This document shows, in pieces, positions 6,426 through 14,594 of a stretch of DNA of 15,694 nt. Location: contig JAFOAB010000081.1 of NCBI GenBank assembly GCA_017382555.1, positions 1 through 15,694 of the forward strand, given 5' to 3'. How positions within the stretch are numbered: the stretch's first letter is position 1; every line of letters begins with the position of its first letter. The notes under the pieces were generated by a model. The model made no database searches, was not told the origin of the DNA, and saw nothing but the letters and a program-made list of their open reading frames with translations. The position numbers were made by a program, and so were the translations under genes. The stretch comes from Clostridia bacterium. Its GTDB lineage: Bacteria; Bacillota; Clostridia; Oscillospirales; CAG-272.

Positions 6426-7250
6426 ATGAAAACAGTTGTTTATGCGGACGTGTACTTTATACTGAATTTCTCAATTGATCTTATATGTATCTTTCTTTGC
6501 GGTGCGATTGCGGGCAAGGAACGAAAAACAATTCCAATATGTATTGCCGCATCCGTCGGCGGGCTGTATGCATGCATTTCTTTGTTTATTTCGGACAGCG
6601 CTTGGTCGGCTATTCTATCAGTTTTGATTTGTGTAGGTATGTATTATGTTTCATTCAGACCTATAAGCGTTGCTGCTCTTCTATATGGATCAATGCTTTT
6701 GTTTTGTGTAAATGCATTGTTTGGGGGGATTTACAGTGCGATAGTCTCACTTGTGTCCGGTGGGGATGTAAATACAGAAAGATTTATGTATTACCCGTTG
6801 TTTTTGACTGTAACGGCTTCGTTGATTTTTGCTCGCGTTATTAACTTCAAGTGCAATGAAGTCCAACTTATTACCGAGGTTCAATGTAAGGGTAAAACAG
6901 TCCGATTCGCTTCTATGGTGGATACGGGAAACTCGCTTATGGAGCCTATCAGCGGTGCAGGTGTTGCGCTTTTAAGTATAAAGGCGGCAAAACGTATTTT
7001 AAGTGATGAGGAAATATCCTTGCTTATGGGTGAGGAGGATGCCTCAACAGCATTTAATCGCGGCTTTAGGCTTATTGTATTGAATACTGTTGCCGGGAGC
7101 AAAAAATGCTTTTGCGCGAAGTTTGAAAATGTTTTTGTTGAGAAAAAAAGAAAAAGGAAAAAAGTATGCGTATATTTTGCAGTGGCATCAAATTTTAACC
7201 TCGGTGAAATCGAATGTCTTCTGCCAAGTTCCTTAAATTTGATATTTTAG
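6426..7250 (+). CDS. spoIIGA: SpoIIGA, pro-sigma-E processing aspartic peptidase
   Basis: SpoIIGA is a membrane-bound aspartic protease of the sporulation septum that removes the pro-sequence of SigE in the mother cell after a forespore signal (SpoIIR in B. subtilis). The 274-residue product opens with VVYADVYFILNFSIDLI, the usual first membrane segment of the family. About five hydrophobic segments fill residues 1-140. The cytoplasmic protease domain follows, with MVDTGNSLMEPISG (164-177); D166 of the DTG motif is the predicted catalytic residue, the monomer contributing one half of a retroviral-type active site. B. subtilis SpoIIGA has 309 residues, so this one is somewhat short. A very basic KKRKRKK patch lies at 240-246. 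The sigE ribosome binding site overlaps the stop codon, so the protease and its substrate are translationally linked. Confidence 0.92.
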   Translation: MKTVVYADVYFILNFSIDLICIFLCGAIAGKERKTIPICIAASVGGLYACISLFISDSAWSAILSVLICVGMYYVSFRPISVAALLYGSMLLFCVNALFGGIYSAIVSLVSGGDVNTERFMYYPLFLTVTASLIFARVINFKCNEVQLITEVQCKGKTVRFASMVDTGNSLMEPISGAGVALLSIKAAKRILSDEEISLLMGEEDASTAFNRGFRLIVLNTVAGSKKCFCAKFENVFVEKKRKRKKVCVYFAVASNFNLGEIECLLPSSLNLIF

Positions 7251-7256
7251 GAGGTG
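7249..7256 (+). promoter_or_regulatory. Strong ribosome binding site of sigE overlapping the spoIIGA stop
   Basis: AGGAGGTG shares its first two bases with the TAG stop of spoIIGA (7248-7250) and lies 5 bases before the ATG at 7262. It rules out the longer reading-frame start at 7214 and suggests translational coupling. Confidence 0.85.
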
Positions 7257-7261
7257 TTTCT

Positions 7262-7975
7262 ATGAATGTATTTGAGACCATTAAAACAGAAATAGTAAAA
7301 TTACTCAATTTGATTTTAGTCCGTGAACGTGACGTTCATTACGTAAACGGTATCGACTCGTTACCCCCGCCGCTTACCGCGGAGGAGGAGGTGGAGGCGC
7401 TTGAGCTTGCGGAAACGGATAACGAAATGAGATCAAAGCTTATTGAACATAATTTGCGCCTTGTAGTGTATATTGCTAAAAGATTCGAGTCAACGGGTGT
7501 TTGCATAGAGGATCTCATTTCTATCGGCACCATCGGATTAATAAAAGCAATTAATACATTTAAGATTGATAAAAATATTAAGCTTGCGACGTATGCAGCT
7601 CGCTGTATTGAAAACGAGATTCTTATGTATCTGCGCAGAACAACTAATCAGCGGGCCGAATGCTCACTTGATGAGCCGCTAAGCGTTGATTGGGACGGAA
7701 ACGAGCTTCTTGTTTCAGATATTTTGGGAACCGATGAGGACGAGGTAATGCGGGATCTTGAATGTGAGGAGGAGAAGCGCGTACTGCTTGATGCAGTTGG
7801 TAGGCTTAGTGAGAAGGAGCAGCTGATTATAAATATGCGCTTCGGGCTTAATGGCTACGAAGGAAAAACTCAAAAGGACGTTGCGGATGCTCTCGGCATA
7901 TCCCAATCTTACATATCAAGGCTTGAGAAGAGAATTCTTGAAAGGCTGAAAAGAGAAATATCTTCTGTGATCTGA
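7262..7975 (+). CDS. sigE: RNA polymerase sporulation sigma factor SigE (pro-form)
   Basis: SigE directs early mother-cell transcription during sporulation. The 237-residue product is close to the 239 residues of B. subtilis SigE and co-linear with it. Residues 1-24 form an amphipathic pro-sequence (FETIKTEIVKLLNLILV, then RERD), ending before VHYVNG, which aligns with the VYYIGG region where the B. subtilis pro-sequence is cleaved. Region 2 holds NLRLVVYIAKRFESTG (64-79), EDLISIGTIGLIKAINTF (83-100) and KLATYAARCIENEILMYLRR (107-126). The SigE-type linker DEPLSVDWDGNELL is at 137-150. Region 4 ends with the helix-turn-helix TQKDVADALGISQSYISRLE (203-222). A terminator follows directly, so sigG, often the next gene, is not co-transcribed here. 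Confidence 0.95.
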   Translation: MNVFETIKTEIVKLLNLILVRERDVHYVNGIDSLPPPLTAEEEVEALELAETDNEMRSKLIEHNLRLVVYIAKRFESTGVCIEDLISIGTIGLIKAINTFKIDKNIKLATYAARCIENEILMYLRRTTNQRAECSLDEPLSVDWDGNELLVSDILGTDEDEVMRDLECEEEKRVLLDAVGRLSEKEQLIINMRFGLNGYEGKTQKDVADALGISQSYISRLEKRILERLKREISSVI

Positions 7976-7992
7976 TACCGCTCAAAAAATGG

Positions 7993-8031
7993 AAAGAAGG
8001 TTGATATTGAGATAGATCAACCTTCTTTTTT
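7993..8031 (+). terminator. Rho-independent terminator after sigE
   Basis: A 13-bp perfect stem (AAAGAAGGTTGAT at 7993-8005 with ATCAACCTTCTTT at 8016-8028), a 10-nt loop and a run of Ts to 8031. It starts 18 bases after the sigE stop. Confidence 0.9.
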
Positions 8032-8042
8032 CAATTAAACTA

Positions 8043-8071
8043 TTGAATTATGTCGTTAATTCTGTTATAAT
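8043..8071 (+). promoter_or_regulatory. SigA promoter of the miaB-mutS-mutL-tgt unit
   Basis: TTGAAT (8043-8048) and a perfect TATAAT (8066-8071) are separated by exactly 17 bp. A TG at 8063-8064 gives an extended -10 (TGTTATAAT). Transcription should start near 8078, leaving a leader of about 65 nt before miaB. This is the best-matching housekeeping promoter in the window. Confidence 0.8.
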
Positions 8072-8142
8072 CATATAGTTAAATCTCAAATTGGGGCGGT
8101 ATGCTCTTTTGAGGTTAAACGCATTTTGAAAGGTTTTTTCTT

Positions 8143-9522
8143 ATGTCTGATATCAAGTTCGGCTTTGATGAATATTGTGCCGAGGTAAAGGAATATACAG
8201 ATGCCTTTTTTGCTCGTGAGGGGCATCGTCCGCGTGCTTTTGTTCGCACCTTTGGTTGTCAGCAAAACGAGGCGGATAGCGAAAGACTTCGCGGTACCCT
8301 TGTGCTTCTCGGTTATGAGCTTTGCGACAATGAAATTGAAGCGGATTGCATACTTGTTAACACCTGTGCCATTCGTGAGCAAGCTGAAATTAAGGCGCTT
8401 TCCGTAATCGGTCAGTATAAGCATCTGAAGGTCGCAAACAATAATCTTATAATCGGTGTATGCGGATGTATGTCTGCGGAAAAGCACAGAGCCGATCAGC
8501 TTAAAAACAGTTATCCTTATGTGGATTTCTCGCTTCCTCCTGCTTCCGATGGACTTCTTCCAAAGGCTATTGTCGGAGCTATCAAACACAAGCGCGATTT
8601 CACTTGTCTTGAAAATACCGAGAACCCACCTGACGTTCCTCCCGTTCGTGCTAACGGCTCAAAGGCTTGGGTAAGCATAATGTACGGCTGTAACAACTTT
8701 TGCTCCTACTGCATTGTTCCTTACGTCAGAGGCAGGGAGAGAAGCCGTAACCGTGAGGAAATAGTCCGCGAGGTTAAGGGTCTTGTTCGTGACGGATATA
8801 AGGATATAACCCTGCTTGGTCAAAACGTAAACTCCTATCACGGCGGATGCTCCTTTGCCGAGCTGCTTTCCGAGCTTGCGGCAATCGAGGGGGACTTCGT
8901 TTTACGATTTATGACAAGCCACCCGAAGGACGTAACACCTGAGCTTATCCGCGTTATGGCGGAAAATAAGCGCGTTGCAAAGCATTTCCATTTACCCCTG
9001 CAATCCGGATCTGATAGGATACTTAAGGCAATGAACCGCCGTTACGACCGCGAAAGGTATCTCGGTCACATAAACGCACTTCGTGCCGCGATGCCCGATA
9101 TTGCGATAACAAGCGACATTATTGTTGGCTTTCCCGGTGAGACGGAGGAGGATTTTGCCGATACTCTCGATATCATCCGTACTGTCGGATTTGATATGCT
9201 TTATTCCTTTATTTACTCACCTCGTAAGGGAACACCTGCAGCTGAAATGGAAAATCAGATTCCCCGCGAGGTGCAAAACGAGCGCTTCGACCGCCTTCTC
9301 AAGCTTCAAGCTGAGGTCGGTGAGGAGAGGAACCGCGCATGCGTAGGTCTTACAATGCGTGTTCTTTGCGAGGGTGAGAGTAAGACCGACAGCTCCGTTC
9401 TTTCCGGCAGAACGGACGGAAATAAGCTTGTGCTTTTTAAGGGCACGGCAAAAGCCGGAGAATTTACAACCGTTAACATTACCGATGCAGAGGCATACGC
9501 CCTGCACGGAAAACAAATATAA
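8143..9522 (+). CDS. miaB: MiaB, tRNA-2-methylthio-N6-dimethylallyladenosine synthase
   Basis: MiaB is a radical SAM methylthiotransferase that adds the 2-methylthio group to i6A37 in tRNAs reading codons that start with U. The 459-residue product has the full family layout. The N-terminal UPF0004 domain carries three Cys for the sulfur-donor cluster: C39 (RTFGCQQNEADSE), C75 (VNTCAIRE) and C109 (GVCGCMS). The radical SAM cluster motif is YGCNNFCSYCIVPYVRGRERS (C183, C187, C190, positions 181-201). FHLPLQSGSDRILKAMNR lies in the barrel, and a TRAM RNA-binding domain occupies roughly the last 65 residues. The stretch normally reading vDlvfGt.n is VDFSLPPASDG here, a mild divergence. AAGG lies 9 bases before the ATG. 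The gene follows a strong promoter and leads the unit; the next gene starts 19 bases after its stop. Confidence 0.94.
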   Translation: MSDIKFGFDEYCAEVKEYTDAFFAREGHRPRAFVRTFGCQQNEADSERLRGTLVLLGYELCDNEIEADCILVNTCAIREQAEIKALSVIGQYKHLKVANNNLIIGVCGCMSAEKHRADQLKNSYPYVDFSLPPASDGLLPKAIVGAIKHKRDFTCLENTENPPDVPPVRANGSKAWVSIMYGCNNFCSYCIVPYVRGRERSRNREEIVREVKGLVRDGYKDITLLGQNVNSYHGGCSFAELLSELAAIEGDFVLRFMTSHPKDVTPELIRVMAENKRVAKHFHLPLQSGSDRILKAMNRRYDRERYLGHINALRAAMPDIAITSDIIVGFPGETEEDFADTLDIIRTVGFDMLYSFIYSPRKGTPAAEMENQIPREVQNERFDRLLKLQAEVGEERNRACVGLTMRVLCEGESKTDSSVLSGRTDGNKLVLFKGTAKAGEFTTVNITDAEAYALHGKQI

Positions 9523-9541
9523 TTTGAAAGAGGTAAAAACA

Positions 9542-9940
9542 ATGTCTATCAAAGAAAATGCAGCCGCTCTCGGCGAAATCATTAAGCAGGATCCCACTAC
9601 CCAGGCTTACTTTGCAGCATCAGAGGCTTACAAGAATGATGCAGAGCTTAAGAAGCTGATTTTTGAGTACAACGTTCAGCAGACCGCTCTCGGCGAGGAG
9701 TATAAGAAGGCAGAGCGCGATCAGTCTGTTATCGACGCTATCGAGAAGCGCGCTTCCGAGCTTTACAAGGGCATTACCGAAAGCACTGTGTACCTTGCAT
9801 TTACCAAGGCTCAGGACGATATGAATGACCTTATCAATATGGTAAACAGCGAGATCACCATGGCTATTTTCGGCAGAGTTGAATCCGAGTGCACTCACGA
9901 TTGCTCTACCTGCCACTCTAACTGCGGACACAATCACTAA
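9542..9940 (+). CDS. YlbF/YmcA (RicF/RicA) family protein with Cys/His-rich tail
   Basis: This 132-residue, mostly helical protein belongs to the YlbF/YmcA family. In B. subtilis YmcA, YlbF and YaaT form the Ric (Y) complex, which binds iron-sulfur clusters and helps RNase Y mature specific transcripts; it affects sporulation, competence and biofilm formation. The helical body shows the expected DPTTQAYFAASEAYKNDAEL and later DDMNDLINMVNSEIT. The tail, residues 117-132, packs four Cys (117, 121, 124, 128) and four His (119, 125, 130, 132), suitable for a metal or Fe-S ligand set. The position between miaB and mutS matches B. subtilis ymcA, whereas the Cys tail is more YlbF-like, so I leave the symbol blank. 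GAAAGAGG is 8 bases before the ATG; a longer upstream start inside miaB is rejected. Confidence 0.85.
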   Translation: MSIKENAAALGEIIKQDPTTQAYFAASEAYKNDAELKKLIFEYNVQQTALGEEYKKAERDQSVIDAIEKRASELYKGITESTVYLAFTKAQDDMNDLINMVNSEITMAIFGRVESECTHDCSTCHSNCGHNH

Positions 9941-9971
9941 TTTGAATTAGCACGGTAAAGGAGGGTCGCTT

Positions 9972-12578
9972 ATGGCTTCGGCGATGATGGACCAGTATTT
10001 TGGCATCAAAAACGAATATCCGGATTATATAATTATGTTCCGTCTCGGAGATTTCTACGAGATGTTCTTTGATGATGCAAAGCTTGTTTCCGCGGAGCTT
10101 CAGCTTACCCTCACAGGCAGAGATTGGGGAGAAAAGGAGCGCGCACCAATGTGCGGCGTCCCCTTCCATAAGGCTGATACCTATATCGGCAGACTTATCG
10201 AGAACGGACATAAGGTTGCGATCTGCGAGCAGACCGAGGACCCTGCCAAGGCAAAGGGCCTCGTAAAAAGGGAAGTAGTTCGTGTTATAACCCCAGGTAC
10301 CGTTCTTGACCCCGACGTGCTTGAAGAAAAAAAGAACAATTATCTTTGCTCTCTCTGCTTTTCGGAGAGCGCTTGCGGTGCGTCCTTTTCCGATATTACT
10401 ACAGGAAAGGTTTATGCAACCCAGTTTAAGGGTGATGACAAGGTGGAGCGCCTCTGCTCCGAGCTTGCATCCTACGCGCCGAGTGAAATTCTTTTAAACG
10501 TCACAAAGGACAAGGTTCCGCGCGTTACTGCGTTTGTGAGGGAAAGACTTCGCGACGTTATGATTAGCGACCTTTCACCCGAGCATTTTGCCGTTGACGG
10601 AGCAAGAGACAGGGTTTGCAGATACTTCGGTAAGGAAAACGAGCTTGCCCTTTTCGCACATCCAGAAATGGCTCTTGCAGTAAGCGCGATGCTTTCCTAT
10701 ATTTCCGCAACGCAGAAGACGGATAAGCTTTACGTATCCGCGCTTGATATATATCAGGGCGGAAGATATATGGAGCTTGATTCGAATTGCATCCGCAATC
10801 TCGAAATTACCGAAACAATGCGCGCAAAGGAGCGCAAGGGCTCTCTGCTTGAGGTCGTTGATAAAACGAAGACCGCAATGGGCGCAAGACTTCTTCGCCG
10901 TTGGTTGCTTCGTCCGCTTTTGTCGGTTCCCGATATAAGACGCAGACAGTGCGCGGTTAAGGACCTTTATGACGATTTCCTTGTTCGTGAGGAGTTAAGG
11001 AATCTTCTTACCGGCATTCTCGACCTTGAAAGACTTACCGCGAAGACTGTTTACGGCTCATCTAACGCAAGAGATCTGCTTGCGGTTGCCGAAAGTCTTA
11101 AGCCTCTCGCTGAGGTCAAAAAGCTAATATCTCGCCTCGGATGCGATGTTTTTAAGACTATTTCTGCTGATTTTGACGATCTCAGCGATATTTGTGAGCT
11201 TATCGCAACATCGGTAAACGAGCAGGCTCCGCTTGCTTTGCGTGAGGGAAATCTCATTGCCGACGGATTTAACACCGACGTTGATTTTCTGCGCAAGGTG
11301 CGCGATAACGGCGCGGAGTGGATAAAGGAAATTGAGGAAAAGGAAAGAGAAGCTACCGGCATCAAAACGATGAAGGTAAGCTATAATAGAGTTTTCGGAT
11401 ATTATCTTGAGGTTACAAATTCCCAAAAGGATCTTGTACCCGCACATTATATTCGTAAGCAAACTCTTTCAGGCAGTGAGAGATACATAACCGAGGAGCT
11501 GAAGGAGATCGAGAATACGATACTCGGAGCTAACGATAAGCTTTGCGCACTCGAGTATAATCTTTTCTGCGAAATCAGAAATAAGGTTTCCGCGGCCGCT
11601 TCAAGAATCTTCGCTGCTGCAGACGTTATTTCCGAGATCGACGTTTATGCTTCATTTGCCGAAACGGCAAAAAAGTTAAATTACATTTGCCCCGAGGTTG
11701 ATAACAGTACCGTTCTTGAAATCAAGGACGGCCGTCATCCCGTTGTCGAGCGTTACGTTGGGGATTCGTATTTCGTTCCCAACGATACAAGCCTTGATAC
11801 CGAGAAAAATAAGCTTATGCTTATCACGGGTCCGAATATGGCAGGTAAATCCACCTATATGAGGCAGGTTGCGATAATTACACTACTTGCACAAACGGGC
11901 TCCTACGTTCCCGCGTCCGACGCGAGAATCGGTATTGCGGATATGATCTTTACCCGTGTCGGTGCCTCCGACGATCTCGCAAGCGGTCAATCGACCTTTA
12001 TGCTTGAGATGACCGAGGTAAGCCAGATACTCTCCAAGGCGACCTCTCGCAGCCTTATCATTTATGATGAGATAGGCAGAGGTACAAGCACATATGACGG
12101 AATGAGTATTGCACGTGCCGTTGCGGATTACTCCGCAAAGAAGATTGGCGCAAGAACGCTTTTTGCCACCCATTATCACGAGCTTACCGTTATGGAGGGT
12201 GAGATTGGCGGTGTTGTTAATTACAACATTGCGGCAAAGAAGCGCGGGGATAGCATAACCTTCCTTCGTAAGATCGTACGCGGCTCAACCGATGACAGCT
12301 ACGGTATAGACGTAGCTAAGCTTGCGGGTGTACCGAATGAGGTCGTAAAACGCGCAAGGGAAGTGCTGAGAAGCATAGAAAATGATACCCCTTTAGTAAC
12401 CCGTAAGGTGGAAGAAAAGCCCGTAAACGAGGAATTTAACCTCTTTACGGAGCTTGAGGACAATATCAACTCCGATATTGCCGATAGATTAAGAAAAACC
12501 GATTTAAATACCCTTACACCCATTGAGGCAATTAATCTTGTATGGGAGCTTAAGGGAATGTTAGCTAATAAGGATTAA
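9972..12578 (+). CDS. mutS: MutS, DNA mismatch recognition ATPase
   Basis: MutS binds base mismatches and small loops, then recruits MutL in an ATP-dependent manner. The 868-residue product has normal length. GDFYEMFFDDA (26-36) supplies the mismatch-intercalating Phe (F28) and the Glu (E30) of the Phe-x-Glu motif. The connector, lever and clamp domains follow. The ABC-type ATPase at the C-terminus has Walker A GPNMAGKS (620-627), the signature region ASGQSTFMLEMTEVSQIL, Walker B LIIYDEIGRGTST with D699-E700, and the H-loop FATHYHEL. Near the end, EFNLF (821-825) resembles a beta-clamp-binding pentapeptide. AAAGGAGGG is 6 bases before the ATG. The mutL gene begins 1 base after the stop, so both repair proteins should be made from one transcript. 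Confidence 0.97.
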   Translation: MASAMMDQYFGIKNEYPDYIIMFRLGDFYEMFFDDAKLVSAELQLTLTGRDWGEKERAPMCGVPFHKADTYIGRLIENGHKVAICEQTEDPAKAKGLVKREVVRVITPGTVLDPDVLEEKKNNYLCSLCFSESACGASFSDITTGKVYATQFKGDDKVERLCSELASYAPSEILLNVTKDKVPRVTAFVRERLRDVMISDLSPEHFAVDGARDRVCRYFGKENELALFAHPEMALAVSAMLSYISATQKTDKLYVSALDIYQGGRYMELDSNCIRNLEITETMRAKERKGSLLEVVDKTKTAMGARLLRRWLLRPLLSVPDIRRRQCAVKDLYDDFLVREELRNLLTGILDLERLTAKTVYGSSNARDLLAVAESLKPLAEVKKLISRLGCDVFKTISADFDDLSDICELIATSVNEQAPLALREGNLIADGFNTDVDFLRKVRDNGAEWIKEIEEKEREATGIKTMKVSYNRVFGYYLEVTNSQKDLVPAHYIRKQTLSGSERYITEELKEIENTILGANDKLCALEYNLFCEIRNKVSAAASRIFAAADVISEIDVYASFAETAKKLNYICPEVDNSTVLEIKDGRHPVVERYVGDSYFVPNDTSLDTEKNKLMLITGPNMAGKSTYMRQVAIITLLAQTGSYVPASDARIGIADMIFTRVGASDDLASGQSTFMLEMTEVSQILSKATSRSLIIYDEIGRGTSTYDGMSIARAVADYSAKKIGARTLFATHYHELTVMEGEIGGVVNYNIAAKKRGDSITFLRKIVRGSTDDSYGIDVAKLAGVPNEVVKRAREVLRSIENDTPLVTRKVEEKPVNEEFNLFTELEDNINSDIADRLRKTDLNTLTPIEAINLVWELKGMLANKD

Positions 12579-12579
12579 A

Positions 12580-14580
12580 ATGGGAAAAATCAATAAGCTT
12601 GATATATCTGTTGCAAACCTTATAGCCGCGGGCGAGGTTGTTGACAGACCAAGCTCCGCACTTAAGGAGCTTATTGAGAATGCAGTTGACTCAGGTGCCG
12701 ATAAAATCACCGTTGAAATAAGACGGGGCGGTGTTGCCTTGATGCGCGTAACCGATAACGGTTGCGGTATGACAAAGGAGGATATCTCCGTTGCCGTATT
12801 AAGACACGCTACAAGTAAGATAAAAAACGCATCGGATCTTGAGTCGATACTTACGCTTGGCTTCAGGGGAGAAGCTCTTGCCGCTATTTCTGCTGTTGCC
12901 GATATTAGAATTTTATCCCGAACAGAGGATGCCGAGGACGGTGCTCTTCTTGAGGCAAGGGCCGGCTCGGTACCCACGGTTACAGACGTTGGATGCGCTG
13001 TAGGTACCACTGTTATTGCGGAGAATATTTTCTCCAATTTACCGGCTCGTCAAAAATTTTTAAAGAGCGATAGAACGGAAGCAATGAGCTGTCACGCAGT
13101 TGCGGAAAAGCTTGCGCTTTCACATCCCGAGGTTTCTTTTACCTTCATTTCCGACGGAGTTGAGCGCTTCTCAACCGCAGGTGACGGTATAAGATACAAC
13201 GTTCTTTATTCCGTTTTCGGAAGGGAATTTGCCGATAAGCTGATTCCCGTTAACGGTGAAAACGGTGCTATCAAGGTTGATGGATTTGTTGGAAATTCTC
13301 TTAATAACAGAGCAAATAGGGGACTGCAGCATTTCTTCATTAACGGCAGATTTGTTCGGTGCAGAACCGCACAGGCTGCTCTTGAGGAGGCCTTTAGCTC
13401 TTATATGGCGGAAGGAAAGTTCCCTGTATGCGCGCTTTGGATAACAATTCCTGCAAATTCAGTTGACGTAAACGTTCACCCCGCAAAGCTTGAGGTTAAA
13501 TTCTCAAATGAGAAGCCTATTTTCGAGGCTGTTTATTATGCCGTTCGATACGCTTTGCAAAACGATACAAACAAGGCGCAAATGAAGTTGAAGACGGAAT
13601 CTCCTTTCCGCTTTACGGCTACTGAATCTAAAATACCTGCGGGTAGGGATAAGGAATCTTATAAAGCGCCAACTCTTCTTGACTCCGTGAAGGAAGCTCT
13701 TGCAGAGGTTAAAAGGACTTCGGCACTCCCAAGCTACAGCTTTATTCCGCCATCACCTCCCATTGATGCGGTTGAGGAATATGCGCCTCCAAAGCCCACC
13801 AATTTCACGGATTTGGCATCACCGATTTCTGCAGACTTCTATTCTTCGTTTGAGAAATATTCGGAGCCTCCCAAGCCAAAGGTCGATGAAGCAGTTAAGG
13901 TTGATTTTGGAAAGAAAGATGAGGAGCCTTCTCTCGTCTATGACAACTCAGCCGAGGAAAAGTCGGAAGCGCCCCTTAAAGATGAAAAGCCCATTATTCC
14001 AATTGAGTATATAGGAATAGTATTTGACACATACGTCCTTGCAAAGCGGGAGGACGAGCTTCTTATAATAGATAAGCACGCCGCACACGAGCGTGTTATT
14101 TATGAGGAAATGATGCGTAATCTCAAGGCTGACAGCGAGCCGCCTAAGCTTATGCTTGTTCCCATAGAACTCCGCTTACCTCAAGATCAGCTTGCCGCCC
14201 TTCTTGAATATGAAGAGAACGTTAAAAATGCAGGTTTTGATTTTACTGTTGAGAACGGTGAGGTTCTGATTGATCAGATACCGGGTTTTCTTACGGTAGA
14301 TTCAGCGCGTGATCTGATTGAGGAGCTTGTAGGCTCCATTGCGGAGGGCGAAGGCAGAAGTGCCGTTATTACACGCGATACGCTTTTCTCCAAATCCTTG
14401 TACTCTGCCTCATGTAAGGCGGCTATGAAGGGTGGAGTGAGAGACAGCGAGGAGCATATTCGATGGCTTCTTTCCGAGCTTTCGAGATGCGACGATATAA
14501 AGGTTTGCCCACACGGGCGACCCGTTGTTACAGTACTCAGCCACAGTTATCTTGACCGAGCATTCGGTAGATTGCTTTAA
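12580..14580 (+). CDS. mutL: MutL, mismatch repair ATPase with endonuclease motif
   Basis: MutL couples MutS mismatch binding to strand incision. The N-terminal GHKL ATPase is intact: ALKELIENAVDSGADKI (27-43, with E33 and N34), DNGCGM (59-64) and GFRGEAL (94-100). NPARQKFL-like NLPARQKFLKS follows, as in all MutL proteins. Residues about 330-465 are a Pro/Lys/Glu-rich linker. The C-terminal domain has the metal-binding endonuclease motif as DKHAAHERVIYE (498-509, family pattern DQHA-x2-E-x4-E with Gln replaced by Lys), plus SASCKAAMKGG and CPHGRP. Nicking MutL proteins occur in bacteria without MutH, consistent with Firmicutes. The length of 666 is typical. The ATG follows the mutS stop by one base, with AAGGAT inside mutS as ribosome binding site. 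Confidence 0.96.
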   Translation: MGKINKLDISVANLIAAGEVVDRPSSALKELIENAVDSGADKITVEIRRGGVALMRVTDNGCGMTKEDISVAVLRHATSKIKNASDLESILTLGFRGEALAAISAVADIRILSRTEDAEDGALLEARAGSVPTVTDVGCAVGTTVIAENIFSNLPARQKFLKSDRTEAMSCHAVAEKLALSHPEVSFTFISDGVERFSTAGDGIRYNVLYSVFGREFADKLIPVNGENGAIKVDGFVGNSLNNRANRGLQHFFINGRFVRCRTAQAALEEAFSSYMAEGKFPVCALWITIPANSVDVNVHPAKLEVKFSNEKPIFEAVYYAVRYALQNDTNKAQMKLKTESPFRFTATESKIPAGRDKESYKAPTLLDSVKEALAEVKRTSALPSYSFIPPSPPIDAVEEYAPPKPTNFTDLASPISADFYSSFEKYSEPPKPKVDEAVKVDFGKKDEEPSLVYDNSAEEKSEAPLKDEKPIIPIEYIGIVFDTYVLAKREDELLIIDKHAAHERVIYEEMMRNLKADSEPPKLMLVPIELRLPQDQLAALLEYEENVKNAGFDFTVENGEVLIDQIPGFLTVDSARDLIEELVGSIAEGEGRSAVITRDTLFSKSLYSASCKAAMKGGVRDSEEHIRWLLSELSRCDDIKVCPHGRPVVTVLSHSYLDRAFGRLL

Positions 14581-14594
14581 AAAGGATGTAATTT

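Noticed and set aside
8101..8112. Possible three-codon leader peptide (ATG CTC TTT TGA) before miaB
   Set aside because: The GGGGCGG upstream is too close to the ATG for a good ribosome binding site, and there is no terminator/antiterminator pair in the leader.
8085..8113. CTCAAA...TTTGAG inverted repeat in the miaB leader, as a riboswitch or operator
   Set aside because: Only 6 bp with a 17-nt gap in AT-rich sequence; no known riboswitch architecture is visible.
8086..8589. Minus-strand open frame of 167 codons over the start of miaB
   Set aside because: It lies opposite well-supported miaB motifs and shows no family resemblance.
11655..11671. TTTGCCG-AAA-CGGCAAA hairpin inside mutS
   Set aside because: A 7-bp stem followed by an A-run on the coding strand, not a terminator; expected by chance in a gene of this length.
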